Below, in pieces: positions 13,205-24,943 of a DNA stretch of 64,000 bases. The stretch covers positions 8,003,001 through 8,067,000 of the forward strand of contig NC_065889.1 in the NCBI RefSeq assembly GCF_905147045.1, read 5' to 3'. Position numbers and translations under genes: made by a program. The notes beneath the pieces were generated by a model. The model did no database searches. It had not been told where the DNA came from and saw nothing but the letters and a program-made list of their open reading frames with translations. The DNA is from Nymphalis io. Its lineage: Eukaryota; Arthropoda; Insecta; Lepidoptera; Nymphalidae. The stretch's first letter is position 1, and every line of letters begins with the position of its first letter.

Positions 13205-13385
13205 AAAATTTTTTTTTCGCTGGAAAACATTTACGCGTTTCCCCCACATGAGTTGGGGCTATGTGGGACACGCCGGCGCTGAAGGCGGCGGAATAACTAC
13301 TAAAAAACCAGCGGTATCTACTCTGTCTCTTCTAGGGGGCGTTACGGGATGGCATTTACCGAGATGACCACAACGCCCTGGGTAA
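13205..13385 (+). repeat. Probable retroelement fragment
   Basis: A GC-rich patch with GTTTCCCCCACATGAGTTGGG, CTATGTGGGACACGCCGGCG, GAAGGCGGCGGAATAACTAC and GAGATGACCACAACGCCCTGG. It resembles a non-coding part of lepidopteran LINEs as I remember them. No second copy in the window. Confidence 0.35.
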
Positions 13386-15975
13386 TCCGATTAAAACACA
13401 ATCCAATTAAAGAACAAGAATAGACTAATTCTGTTATTTCTTGCAACTGTTATTTGCACGCTTAATAAATATATAAGTTTTTTTTATAACGCTAACTCTT
13501 TATATAATATATAACTCAAAAAATATACTTAAAATAAACACCTCGCTTATGAGTAGATTAGTGTAATTTATAGAGTAAATAATTATTACGGCCCCGTGTA
13601 ATTACTTTATTAACATATGTAGTTATACTACATTCTTGCAAACTATAGGTAATGAATGTACGTTCTTTTACTATATTTGGACTTTTAAGATAAATCATTT
13701 TAGAATAATTTAAACATATGTCAATGTAATCAGCTTATTAAGTTTAAAAAAGTTTTTCGCTCTAGTTTTTCATAAAATATCGTTTGTTTTTGAGGTTTTC
13801 GTTAAAGAATAGGTTTAGGTACAGCTCATTGTCATTTAGTTTTTTTACACTGTCCTCATAATTTGCGTACATGTTATGGATTATTACTTGTCTATAATAT
13901 AAGACCGATTAACTCACTATTTGCTTCTGAAAAACAGTACTCTGGAATAAAACATATTCTCCTTGTGTTGAGAACATATTTTAGACAATATTTTAAGCAT
14001 AAAAATATACCCCTATTTTCATCCGACACAAACACGTCCTCATGATGTTTTCTTCACCGCCAAGCACGCGATGTTTTTGTTTCTTGTATTTGTATCTCCA
14101 TAGACTCATTGTCTGCTCTTGGTGTATTTAATATTTAATTTATATTAATGTTAGCTTAATATGTCTGTTTTTTTATTACCAGACAGCTTCACAATCTATA
14201 TTTCAGGATTAACAACTTTTGACGTCTTATAGTCCAGATGAGTTGAATTCCTTGAAAGGGTGTATTTTTATCTTGGTGGGATTCTTCCTCTGTTATGTCT
14301 CATTATAAGGATGTGGATGAATTAATTATAAAAACAAATTAGTTGAATAAAAGTTCAGAGGCTCTAGTCCGGGTTTGAATCTTCTTATTTCGCTTAAGAT
14401 TCACGGATTGTAACTACTCGGCCATCTCGGGTCACTCGCAGAAAGTTAATAAATTAATTGAAGTCAATACGAAATGAGGACAGATAATAATAGTACACAA
14501 ATTAGCCTTCGCACGTTACGTACGTTACTGAGTTTCAATTGTTTTCTGTGGATCTATTCTGTAAGAGCGAACTCGAACATGATCGTGAAATGTCAAAAAG
14601 TGACATGTGACATTAATTAAAATGCTCAATTACTTCTTATATATGTATAATAGGCAAAGACATAAGAGTTTGGTCCTTTTTTCTGTTTGTCAACCAACCG
14701 CTTTGTTTTTTGTTGGAAAGATAATAAAAAAAAATACAAATTTATGTATGTTTCTTTAAATATTCAATAATGAACACTAGATATGTTTCCGGCGCAATCG
14801 GTCTGTTTCCGATAATAATAGCTGTCATGGTTGATATTAATCAGATCATTTTTACTATCATTATAGTTATATGTATTATATCTTTATAAATCGAGTATTG
14901 GAAATTGGGTTGTGTGTGAAATTATAAAAATATTCCACTTAATTCAAATCTAGATGAGTTTAAGCAAGATATAATGGGACTAGACAAGACAACGAGGTAA
15001 GGAACACATTTAATAAGTGCAAATAATTACGCTTCGGAGGGCGGAGGTCGGCACGCGCCGCGGCGTCGCCACGTGGCCGTCTCGTCCACGCATTGTTGTT
15101 GAAGTTATTTATGAATATTGTTGCGCGGAATATCACCGACACGCGCCTACTACACGCACTTATGAACATCACTAAGCTATGGTTTTAGTATTGTCAATGA
15201 AAGAATGATTTGATGATCTTTGAATAAGATTTGTGTTTAACAGAAGTTACCATTTTATCCGTACGTTTGTGTCGATCGTATGAATGGAATGTATGAACTC
15301 TGTATTATTATTTTTTCAAATAATAAAAATATACTTTTATGGTGAATTGAATTAATACTGGATACTAAATATAAAATATAATAAAATAATAACAATAATA
15401 TATGATTTTTTATTTATGAAATTAATATTATAGTTAGTGTATTAAATCGTTTCAATATAAGTAGTAATTATTTACATAAAAAAACTGTGTGTCACAAAAT
15501 TATCAGGCGTTATGTGACATTTTATTGCAAACCGTCAAAAAATCGAAATGATCAATAAATAATGAAATAATACAGCAATGTTAGCTAAAGCCCGTCGATT
15601 GGTATCGGAAGTGGGGCGGGATGGCCAGGCATGGAGGGGCGACTTCCGGGTTCCGGCCTAGGCCTACTGCTTCTCATAACTCATCATCAGCACTCCGCGG
15701 GAGGCCCGCACCCTCACGAACAAAGAAAAATAAAGATTTGTGTGAATTATATCCCTCTGTGTAAGCAAAGGGGAAACATAAGTTATAAAAAGTATATCCA
15801 CAACGACGTATCTTCAGATTGCTTTTTATCTGTTTAGAACCGAAACAGAACTAAAACATTTAATAGCTATGCCATTTATAGTCTAAGCAACGCTTAAGAT
15901 TCTAGTTAACAAATGAATAACGTGTGTAACATACAAACTTGCACAGATAATAGACCATAATCGGAAGCGTTTATG
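13386..15975. other. Intergenic DNA with two GC-rich islands
   Basis: Apart from the SINE A remnant (14041-14436) it holds GC-rich islands at 15028-15110 (GCACGCGCCGCGGCGTCGCC) and 15600-15720. No coding gene recognised. Confidence 0.5.
14041..14436 (-). repeat. SINE family A remnant split by about 300 bp
   Basis: The tRNA-like head is at 14369-14436 (GGGTTTGAATC to CGGCCATCTCGG) and a central piece (TTTTCTTCACCGCCAAGCACGCGATG) at 14041-14073. In intact copies these parts are about 60 bp apart. The 295 bp between resemble nothing else that I see in the window. Confidence 0.45.
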
Positions 15976-16138
15976 TTTTTTTAGTTAAAATCGGTAGGCA
16001 GCCTGGCAAATGATGTTAAATAGTCACCACCACACATAAACATTTTTGACTGTAACAAATATTAACCATCGTCAATGTTATGTCCCTTGTGTCTGTTGTT
16101 ACATTGGTTCACTTACCCATCAAACCGGAACACAACAA
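15976..16138 (-). repeat. SINE family B, fragment
   Basis: Short diverged reverse copy: GGTAGGCAGCCTGGCAAATG, GTCACCACCACACATAAAC, TGTCCCTTGTGTCTGTTG and CCATCAAACCGGAACACAAC. The sequence upstream of the head has been lost. Confidence 0.65.
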
Positions 16139-16384
16139 AACTAGCACAATTGAGCAAAGAGAGTAATCGACTATTTTTAAATAAAAAGCACTATTTAATT
16201 ACTACCTAAGTAGTGTGTATACTTACCTACCTAATAATCTTCAAAGTCATCAACACCGACAATCTACTTCAACGACAAACAGTAATTTTTTATGCTTTGT
16301 CCAAAATTTAAATATAATCGATCGATTTGTTTAATTAAATAATGTTTGAATATTCTTACGTAAGGTTAATGGGTATAGATACCC

Positions 16385-16690
16385 ATTTTTGTCTTTTGTA
16401 CCTCGTGTTAATGATGGATGCTCATTAACACATAGAGGGTTTATGGATATGGATATATTTCGTCGCGGAAAAGTAATCATTATCATATCGAAAACCCTCG
16501 CAGACGAAGCCCCAGGAACAATGTCGTATGTTAGTTTATTGAGTGTCGACACGAGATCGCACATCGCAGACGCGATAGGCGGCCGTCAAAACAGTTGTCC
16601 CGATAGTGGAACAATGTGCTCCTGCCGTTTCTCTGCTATCGGACTATACCCTTACATCTTTCATTTGTATTCAGGACACGATTGAGATGT
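16385..16690. promoter_or_regulatory. Candidate cis-regulatory island
   Basis: About 300 bp of balanced base composition in strongly AT-rich DNA, without similarity to any repeat here. A plus-strand frame spans it but has no domain. Conserved non-coding DNA near a developmental gene is one explanation. It lies 9 kb past the opa stop codon. Confidence 0.25.
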
Positions 16691-17514
16691 TAGTTTAAAA
16701 TTTATCGTTAAAAGACATTTTAACGTTAACAGCCGGCAGGTGTTGTGCTGATAAAGATAAGTTTATTTATGTAAGCTAACGTTTATCGTTAATGTATGTA
16801 CAAGTGCTAACATTCAGTGTCACACATGCTATCTATGCCTATATAAGGCTATGCTCTAAATAACAGCGATGTTGATGGCAGACAATTTCGAATTATTTGT
16901 CTTTTTAGAATTATATGAATAAACTAAAACTAGATGTCCATCACGGCTTCGCTTATGGAAATTTAAGTAACAATTATTATATGTTGGGTTGTGTATGTAT
17001 GTGTTTGCAGCGTGATTCGATTTTCTAATCTCAAAAACTTATATGACCAGGTTATTTGCGAGCTAAAAAGAAATAATGAGTCAATTTGATGTTGAAATGA
17101 AGAGAAGATTTCCTAAAATAAAGCAAGACAGCAAAGACTAACTCCAAACTTTTTCTGTTATAAACTGTATGTTGATAGACAGTCAGCCAGGACATTGCCT
17201 TTTATACTATATGTACATACGTAAAAGGCAATATAAAATGCATAGATTATAATAAATAAAGATACAGAGATAAAGATGGGTTATTCTTATATTATTCTAG
17301 TACTAACTTTGTACGTGGTATTTCTTTTTTTTGACTAATAACTATAAACACTTCGTCTCTGAATAGCACTCCAAATATGTATTGAATATGTTATTGTTTT
17401 AATTTATTTCTTTTTTGCTTAATTGAGAGCCAACCTATTTTGTCGTCTTATGATTTAATTTTTTTTCCGTCTAACATATACAGCTAACTTAAAAGATACG
17501 ACTTTTAATAATTT
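16691..17514. other. AT-rich intergenic DNA
   Basis: An imperfect hairpin, TTGCCTTTTA...GTAAAAGGCAA, occurs at about 17195-17231. Nothing else recognised. Confidence 0.5.
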
Positions 17515-17800
17515 GCCGATTCTAATAAATAAAGATTTCAGTCTTTACAGAGAGGGCCGCCCGAAAAACGACCGCCCGGGTTGCGTGCATCCGAATTCAA
17601 AGTCTATTGTATTTTATCATACATTCTTTTTTGCACCTCAACGGAATATATTTGCAATTTTAGCAGACAGGATTTATCATGAAGCTTTTTGCGTTACGGT
17701 GATTGTCTTTCAATCGGGAACATTTCTTTTGATATCGATCCCTATGATAAACGGCTGATTATCCGATCGGTCCAGTTCTAGGGCCCAGATAAGGCAGTCC
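17515..17800. promoter_or_regulatory. Candidate cis-regulatory island with GATA-like sites
   Basis: Balanced composition, unique in the window, with a cluster of GATA-type words: TTTATCATG (about 17671), TGATAAACGG (about 17746) and CAGATAAGG (about 17788). Long A/T runs are absent. The coding frame over it has no domain. Function is inferred from composition and motif density only. Confidence 0.25.
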
Positions 17801-18271
17801 AGACTAAAATTAAAGTCATTAATAACAATTCATTTTATAAACAACATTTAAAAAAGGAATCTTAGATTATCGAAAATAAATCTACCGTTCGAAATATAAA
17901 ACATAAATAAAGAACTACACTAGCAATATGGAATTCAATGCGTTAAGAAGAGCATCTTTTGGCTTATTATATTTGAAATAATATGTTAACATATCACTTA
18001 ATTGGTGACTTGATTGAAATATGTACCTGTATATCGTGTTTTAAGGTTTTATAATTTATAAATGTTTTTCTATGGTTGATGATGAACTTGATATAATCAT
18101 GTAATATTATGAATTAAGTATAATGAACGTTGTATATGAATAATGTGGAGTACATTATTATCACGGTAATATTAAAGGCAGACTTACCCCAACTACCAGA
18201 ACATACGCACTCTGCTAATAATTGTTTTAAATTCTTGAACTTCATAATTCAAATCTTGTGGTATGAAGGTT
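17801..18271. other. AT-rich intergenic DNA
   Basis: I see nothing recognisable in this stretch. Confidence 0.6.
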
Positions 18272-18565
18272 TTACTAGTGGTAGGGCTATGTGCAAGCTC
18301 GTCTGGGTAGGTATCACCCACTTATCAGATATTCTACCGCAAAACAGCCGTACCTATTTGGTATTACTGTGTTACGATTTAAAGGGTGATTGAGCCAGTG
18401 TAATTACAGGCACATGGGACATCTTAATTCCTAAGGTTGGTGGCGTATTTGCGATGTAAGCGATGGATAACATCCCTTTGAATGCCAATGCGTATGGACG
18501 GTGGTGACCACTTACCATGAGGTGGTTACCATTTGTTCGTTAACTTACCTATTCTATAATAAAAA
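18272..18565 (+). repeat. SINE family B (Metulj-like), full length
   Basis: Begins TACTAGTGGTAGGGCTATGTG and runs through GCTCGTCTGGGTAGG, GTGATTGAGCCAGTGTAATTACAGGCAC, GGTTGGTGGCG, ATGCCAATGCG and GGTGGTGACCACTTACCAT to CCTATTCTATAATAAAAA. Other copies lie at 7698-7938, 12932-13146, 15976-16138, 42434-42713, 52981-53168, 61001-61068, and one split by a LINE at 62111-62882. Confidence 0.85.
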
Positions 18566-19264
18566 GATGGTAATTTTTGTCAGTGATATTTTAAGCATTT
18601 TCACATTAGTATGTATGAGAAAATTATTTTATATACTTCAGTAACAAATAGCTGCTTCAGTTTAGTCTTAACAAAAAAGATGTATATAGAAATATAAAAA
18701 AATATATTTGAAGATAGCCGTGATAGTATAGTTATGTAATTTTAAATGTTACAGTTATAATGGTATAATGTATTTAATTGAATATCGTTAAATAAAATAG
18801 CAAAACGCATAGGATGCAGTACAAATTCAATTGCAACATATATTTATTTGATATTTATTCGGGTTAAAGAAACTTTAATCTCATCAAGAAACACATTTAC
18901 TAACATGAATATAATATTACTACAACAATTGCCCAGCGGCGCGGAAAAGCAGCGTGTATAAATGATATTATTAGATGATAGAAAAATACAATTTGGAAAA
19001 GGGTATTTGTGAAAAACTTGCATTATTGTCGATAGACTGGTCTTATCGCAAATACACGAATTAAGTACAGCTAGGAAGTGGAATGAGTTAGTGAGAATTT
19101 ATGTATTTATTATTATTTATTGATTTTTTATTGCTACTTTTTATACTATTAAATTTAATAAATTATTTTACAGTATTATACAGTTTGTTTCATTTTATGT
19201 ATTCGTTATTATATATTGCTTTGAACATATATTTTTAATAGTCTTATAAAGTGACGCATTCGTT
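18566..19264. other. AT-rich intergenic DNA
   Basis: No gene or repeat recognised between the SINE and the LINE fragment. Confidence 0.6.
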
Positions 19265-19693
19265 TTGCTTCTTTAATATTTTTTAATAATTTTAAAGCGT
19301 TTTGCTCCGTCAAACATAATATTTTTCTTTCCATAGTTAATAGTACGAGGTTTTGATAGTTTTATGTTATTAGCGTTTCTTAATTTTATTCTTTGTGATT
19401 GATGGTTTTTATTCAATTGTATTTCTGTGTGTATATTTTTATCCATTTCTTTTATTAGTATGCAAATAAAGTAATTGTAAATTTGAGCGACATTCATTAT
19501 TTTTGTATTTGTAAATTTTTTGAGTTGATGTAAAAAAGTCGTAATTAAAAAATGTTTTTACTAATTTATTCTGCTTAACTTGTAATTGCGCTAAGTTTGT
19601 TGGGGCAGCTGTACCAAAGATTACTATTAAATAGTCTAATGTGGTTTGATTAGGGAGTTGTAAATCGTATACTTTACTAGGCGTGGAAGACAT
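19265..19693 (-). pseudogene. LINE reverse transcriptase C-terminal fragment
   Basis: Two overlapping minus-strand frames (19693-19439 and 19497-19273) together read FGTAAPTNLAQLQVKQNKLVKTFFNYDF in part, then MNVAQIYNYFICILI, KLRNANNIKLSKPRTINYGKKN and IMFDGAKRF. This is the C-terminal end of a non-LTR retrotransposon ORF2. The same family is represented at 63000-63510 (NANNICLGPSTTNYGKKSILF). A frameshift and loss of the N-terminal part make it inactive. Confidence 0.65.
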
Positions 19694-20940
19694 CTAGTAA
19701 TATTTCTTATAATTCCGTTTAATGATGTTAATTTGCTTTTTATTTATTCAACTTAAACTATATTTTCATATTATTATATATAGAACCAGAGTTTTTATGT
19801 ATTAATAAAATTAAAACATCAATCAGTTTGAATAAGCGTGCGGACTTGTAAATAATCTAAATATTTTAAGATTTAAAGTTATACTATTTTTTGCTCCAAA
19901 TTGACGTGGAAAATTATTACTGTATATAAAGCGGTCTAACAAAGAGTGTAGAGTTAAATTTGATAATTTTCATGCTGGGTGTATAAATTTAATTGTATTT
20001 AATTAAAATATCTAAGTAATTTAATTCTTAAGGACTTTCTGGTGAGTTAACATAACGAACACCGGCTGGTACCGGCAAGCTATAGGTACATATAATAGGA
20101 TCACGTTAAATGACGAAACAATAGCGCTTCATATAGCTTATCTGTCGCCAGCCTACCTTTTTACCTTCAAACAAAAATATTCAGCAATACGAACCTTATT
20201 GATTGACATTTCTTTTCCAAATATTCCCAAAAGGGGCAGATATGGGCGTCATGAAGGGTATGATTTTTCTATTTAATACACATGGGTGCATAAACAAAAA
20301 AGGTAATAGCCGGGGTTGTGAGGGGCGTGGCCAGGTGTCAGTCGCAGAGATCTTATCTAGATGGGGACGCGCCGACGGCCGTCGGGCGACGGCGGCGACT
20401 ACTCGGAGACAGGTCCGTTTCTAATTTATTATATGAACAATTGCTTCATCCATACTGTAAATTGCATTTGAGATATAATATTTAATGTTAATATATACTA
20501 TTTAAATTTACTGCGATAGTTCCTTTCAAAACTGAGTAAATGAATTTATTATATAGTTACGATAATATACGATTTTTTTTCGTTAAAATCTTGGAAATTT
20601 ATATTCCATTCATATTTAAGGTATAAATATATAATATTCTAGTTATGTCAGACTAAAGTCTTTTATTCGTGTTGAAAAAAATGCATTCTCAAAGTTAAGG
20701 GGAAAAATTACGAATATGTAGGTACGAATAAATTAAATTTCACATGGCCGCACTTATTGAAATCGTTGTTTAAAATGAGATGTTATACGTTACTAAAGAT
20801 ATATTTTTTATTAATAACAAAGTAACAATTACATAAAGAGGCAAAAAATAGCAGTAATTAAATAATTGTCTAATATTTGAATACTTTACAATAATACAGT
20901 GCGAATTATATAATTTTCTGTTTTAGAACTTTAGTTAGCT
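19694..20940. other. Intergenic DNA with a GC-rich patch
   Basis: A GC-rich stretch at 20310-20412 (GGGGCGTGGCCAGG, GACGCGCCGACGGCCG, CGACGGCGGCGAC) stands out. The frame over it has no known domain. Its role is unknown. Confidence 0.5.
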
Positions 20941-21190
20941 TATAAATGCCCTTGCTGGGCTAAGTCCTCCTCTTCTCTTGAGAGAAATATATGGAACGTT
21001 TTCAGTACGCTTTTTAATCAGGTTTGGTGGAAAAACGTTTGGCAGAACTTCATACGACACATGCCGTTCTTTACGATTCAAACGCCCAGCACGAGATAAA
21101 TTATAAAAAACAATAAAGCATATGAAACTCAGAGGTGCTTACCCGGTTTTGAACCCAAAATTTTCAGTCAATATTCCCGTATTCTAGGCA
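20941..21190 (-). repeat. SINE family A, old diverged copy
   Basis: Similarity is patchy but in the right order: TGCTGGGCTAAG, then GTTTGGTGGAA, TTGGCAGAACTT, CAGCACGAGATAAATTATAA and GGTGCTTACCCGGTTTTGAACCC. Many substitutions and small indels make this the oldest copy of the family in the window. Confidence 0.65.
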
Positions 21191-22679
21191 TTCGGCTTCA
21201 TAGAGATGTAATCGTATCGAATTGAAATCATTTCATAATATATGTTGTAATCAATTACTTGCATCGCCTCATGTACTCGTACGTCTAAAGTTGAGTAAGG
21301 TCTACGTGATCAAGCCCATTAACTCTGTGAGCCAATTATCTCTCATGTTCTACGAGTCCGTCGAGACGTGTATGAACGCAATATGTTAACATATTTTTTA
21401 ATTTCTCCTCCGTACGGCCGAGGAGGCAATGGCAAGTTCATGTGCAGGAGTGAGATTTATAATAAGAAAACGCTCCTACCGCGCATGCACCATAAGGATC
21501 TATAAATCTTTTAAGTACTGAATCGGCCAATCCCTGTTGAGAAACGATAAATCATCGGCGTGGACGGTACAGTCGAAGTGAACACGGATACCGTCTCGCT
21601 CGCACCGCTGGCCGCTCGCGCTCCTCGCATCATTTATCATTTCTTTCTCTCGTTTCTTCTCAATGATAAATTCAATTCTCTTTTCGAATATGATTGTTCC
21701 TCGTTTTGTTATTGTGGTGTTTTATTGTGGTACCGTCACGGAGTAAGTTTTTTGATCGGAATCCGATCGAAATGATCGCGAGAATTGGATTTCCATTTTA
21801 GATTTCGTGCCACGAGTGATCAATCTTTTAGGCCTTCGCATGGAGGCCTCGGAACTTTTGTTTACGATTTCGGTTTGGAGAAAAAAATAATGTTTACTTA
21901 TTTTACATTTTGCAATTTATAACAATGTTAAACGAAATAGTAATATAATAGTTTTTTTAATTGCAATAAACATTGTTCGTATAATTTGGGTGTATGTGTA
22001 ATAAGCACATTTTATTTTACATTTTAATATATATAATTACATTAAAATACATTTGAATTGAAATATGCTTTTATTTATCTTTGCTATTTACATGGCCGTA
22101 GAAAAGACAATTAACAGATTCTCTTAAAATAACCTAAAATACATCATTTTCTTTCAGTCAATTAATTATACATAGATACAATTTTTCTATCTATAATAGT
22201 TAAAGTGTGTGTCCGTGAAAAAATAGTTACGTTATTTTTAAATATATAAAATTGTGTATATAGACATACAATTCTGGAATACATAGTACAATTTAATAGC
22301 AACAACACAGATAATAAATTTACAATAAATCAATCCCTTATTTCTATTATCACTTGGTATCGCTTAGAATATTTATTTATACATGACCTTTATTAATACC
22401 TTAAAGCTACAAATGTACATTAATTATACAACCTATTAATCGTACTTTATTGGACTTCGGTACTTTGGCCATTAACACATCGTTTTGTAAGTATTTGACA
22501 GAGCATGCACTCTAACTTCACTCGTTATATAAAACACCTTCACTGTTAGCTTATATTGTTACTGATAACTAGTCACATTATAAAATTTAGATTCGCGAAA
22601 GGAACAAACCAAATAGTATTATAATTAAGAAACGAACATGTTTGCATCGCAAGGCTTACTTTAATATATTAGATCCTTA
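21191..22679. other. Intergenic DNA
   Basis: 21300-21850 is of balanced composition and unique (including CGAAGTGAACACGGATACCG and CGCACCGCTGGCCGCTCGCG), perhaps regulatory. 21890-22679 is AT-rich with nothing recognised. Confidence 0.45.
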
Positions 22680-22682
22680 TAT

Positions 22683-23030
22683 ATGAAATTGGCGTTTTAT
22701 ACGGGAGGAATATAAAGTCATTTTTTTTTTGTAAAATATATTTAATTGATTAAAGTATGCACTGTTGTTATCTATGCGCTTTTGCCATCTCATAGGTAGT
22801 TCATTGATCCCTTTACTAAAAAAACCATGGGGGCGAGAATCAATAAACTCTTTGAAGGCGGTTTGGACTGCCGCATCGGAGTTGAATTTTTTTCCTTGTA
22901 AGAAGTTGTCCAAATTCCAAAAAAAATTATAATCTGTTGGAGCAAGGTCCGGGGAGTACGGTGGATGTCACAGACATACCAATTGTAGCTCATCTAACTT
23001 AATGGTTGTTTGCAGCAGTGGCCTAGAGCG
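22683..23030 (-). pseudogene. Mariner transposase C-terminal part, outer duplicate
   Basis: This is the same C-terminal coding block as 23283-23572 (HPPYSPDLAPTDYNFF, DNFLQGKKF, GINELPMRWQKRIDNN), but it runs on to the mariner 3' terminal inverted repeat. It is the original 3' end of the element or the duplicate of it, and is not functional. Confidence 0.8.
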
Positions 23031-23822
23031 ATTTTTTTTTATATGCGCCGGGATGGCAAATGACTCTACTCCACCACCACCAGGTAAGTGGTAGTAGAGT
23101 CCAAACGCGACGACGGCCAGTACAGTCGGGAAGAATGTTCTGTACTAGCCGTCACCGCCTTGCCGGCCCGCAAGATGCCTCTTCACGCCTCGTTTGAAGG
23201 AACCCGGGCTGTAAGAGGAGGGGAACACGTGAGCTGGTAAGGAATTCCATTTTTTGGTAGTGCGACAAAGAAAGGAAATTAATATATTGATTAAAGTATG
23301 CACCGTTGTTATCTATGCGCTTTTGCCATCTCATAGGTAGTTCATTGATCCCTTTACTAAAAAAACCATGGGGGCGAGAATCAATAAACTCTTTGAAGGC
23401 GGTTTAGACTGCCGCATCGGAGTTGAATTTTTTTCCTTGTAAGAAGTTGTCCAAATTCCAGAAAAAATTATAATCTGTTGGAGCAAGGTCCGGGGAGTAC
23501 GGTGGATGTCACAGACATACCAATTGTAGCTCATCTAACTTAGTGGTTGTTTGCAGCAGTGGCCTAGAGCGATTTTTTTTATATGCGCCGGGATGGCAAA
23601 TGACTCTACTCCACCACCACCAGGTAAGTGGTAGTAGAGTCCAAACGCGACGACGGCCAGTACAGTCGGGAAGAATGTTCTGTACTAGCCGTCCCCGCCT
23701 TGCCGGCCCGCAAGATGCCTCTTCACGCCTCGTTTGAAGGAACCCGGGCTGTAAGAGGAGGGGAACACGTGAGCTGGTAAGGAATTCCATTTTTTGGTAG
23801 TGCGACAAAGAAAGGAGTTGCC
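22743..23822 (-). repeat. Tandem duplication, period about 541 bp, spanning the mariner/LINE junction
   Basis: Positions 22743-23281 and 23283-23822 match almost base for base (for example TAAAGTATGCAC at 22751 and about 23291; differences include one T in a T run and a few substitutions). Each unit holds the mariner 3' end plus the last 250 bp of the LINE. The junction sits in short AT-rich sequence (TATTGATTAAA), suggesting microhomology. The duplication must postdate the LINE insertion. Confidence 0.9.
23283..23572 (-). pseudogene. Mariner transposase C-terminal part, copy next to the LINE
   Basis: It encodes TKLDELQL, then HPPYSPDLAPTDYNFF with the third catalytic Asp, DNFLQGKKF and MRWQKRIDNNGAYF. 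A TGA-type break separates the first block from HPPYSPDL. It is nearly identical to 22743-23030, its tandem duplicate. Confidence 0.8.
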
Positions 23823-24100
23823 AAATTTCTTTGTGCGCGATGGAATTGATGTCACAGTTAGGCGGTGACATCGAGAACCAGTTCGCGTGGACTTAAGAAG
23901 GAAGGGGGAAGCAGGAATTAGAGAGAATAATTCCTCAGCGCACTCGCCGTGATACAGTCGATAGAAAGCGCTCAGTGCTGCTATCTCGCGACGCAATTGT
24001 AAAGGTTCAAGGGTGTTTGTGACCTTTACTTCGCCAATAATGCGTACTGCACGTCGCTGCAACCGGTCCAAGGCCTCCAGTAGGTACTTGAACAATCTCG
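23573..24100 (-). mobile_element. 5'-truncated LINE fragment inserted in the mariner
   Basis: The minus strand encodes the C-terminal end of a non-LTR retrotransposon ORF2 (Jockey/CR1-like): ALDRLQRRAVRIIGEV, FYRLYHGECAEELF, LPAHVFPSSYSPGSFKRGV, then a stop. A GC-rich 3' UTR follows, ending in a short A run at about 23573-23580. The fragment lies between the first part of the mariner transposase and its C-terminal part, so the LINE inserted into an existing mariner. Mariner sequence around the second catalytic Asp was deleted at the same time or later. No clear target duplication remains. Confidence 0.8.
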
Positions 24101-24789
24101 GTTGCTTAGCAGCTAGTTCTTCCTTCATGATTTGCAGTTGCTGACAAAAGATATCTGCCGTAATCGTTTGGCCAGATTTTAGAAAGCTGTAGTGAACGAC
24201 ACCGGCGCTAGTCCACCAAACACTCACAAATAACTTTTTCTGAGTCAATTTTCGTTTAGGGCAGGATTTGGCTGGGTGTCCAGGGTTCAGCCATTGCGAC
24301 GAGTGCTTCTGATTATCGTACAGTATCCACTTCTCATCACAAGTAATGATTCGATTTAAAATCCTTTCATTATTGTGTCGATTGAGCAAAGTAACACAGC
24401 AGTCGACGCGTGTTTGCAAGTTCGATTCACTCAATTCATGAGGTACCCATCGTTCAAGTTTTTTTTACTTTCCCGATTTGCTTCAAGTGGATTAATACAG
24501 TTTTATCACTTACCCCGAAGCCTGCAACAATCTCTGAAGTACTTTGTGATGGATCTGCTTCCACAATAGCCTTTAATTCTTCATTTTCCAATTTGGACTC
24601 GGGCCGTCCACGGCGTTGGTTCTGAAGGTCGAAATTTCCAGAACGAAAACGTTGAAACCAAAAACGTACCGTGCTTTCTTTTGCGACACTAGCGCCATAC
24701 ACATCATTAATCCTTCGAGCTGTTTCTGCAGCACTGGTGCCACGGTAGAACTCGTACTCGTAAATATGCCGATATTTCACGTTTTCCAT
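24100..24789 (-). pseudogene. Mariner transposase, N-terminal and central part (frameshifted)
   Basis: It starts at ATG 24789 with a helix-turn-helix DNA-binding region (YEYEFYRGTSAAETARRIND; then AGFGVSDKTVLIHLKQIGKV). One extra A in an A8 run at about 24459-24466 breaks the frame after GKVKK. The next frame continues HELSESNLQ and holds the first catalytic aspartate in ITCDEKWILYDN, then VSVWWTSAGVVHYSFLKSGQ. The sequence stops near QPRL where a LINE fragment begins. The second catalytic aspartate (usually in a DNARPH motif) is missing, because sequence was lost at the LINE junction. It cannot encode active transposase. Confidence 0.9.
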
Positions 24790-24943
24790 TGTGCGGTAAT
24801 AAGCGACGCCAATGAAAAAAATAATGAGGAAAAAACAAATGAATGACTGTTCTCAAAACTCAAATGTACCAGCTTAATGAATTTGTAAATTTGAATTTGG
24901 AATTAGTACTACAGTAGTACGACAAAACGCTAATTTCATATGT

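Larger units (their letters stand above)
22680..24943 (-). mobile_element. Mariner-type DNA transposon, inactive, with nested LINE and tandem duplication
   Basis: The ends carry matching inverted repeats: TATGAAATTGGCGTTTT near 22683 and, on the other strand, TATGAAATTAGCGTTTT near 24940. The inside encodes a mariner transposase on the minus strand. Subtracting the LINE insert (about 0.53 kb) and the duplication (0.54 kb) leaves about 1.2 kb, the normal mariner size. In opa orientation it lies about 0.66-2.9 kb downstream of the opa stop codon, possibly within or just past the 3' UTR. Similarity of the protein suggests the mori-type group, from memory only. Confidence 0.85.

Noticed and set aside
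23509..23871. 120-codon minus-strand frame as a gene
   Set aside because: It is LINE 3' UTR and mariner sequence read in a shifted frame.
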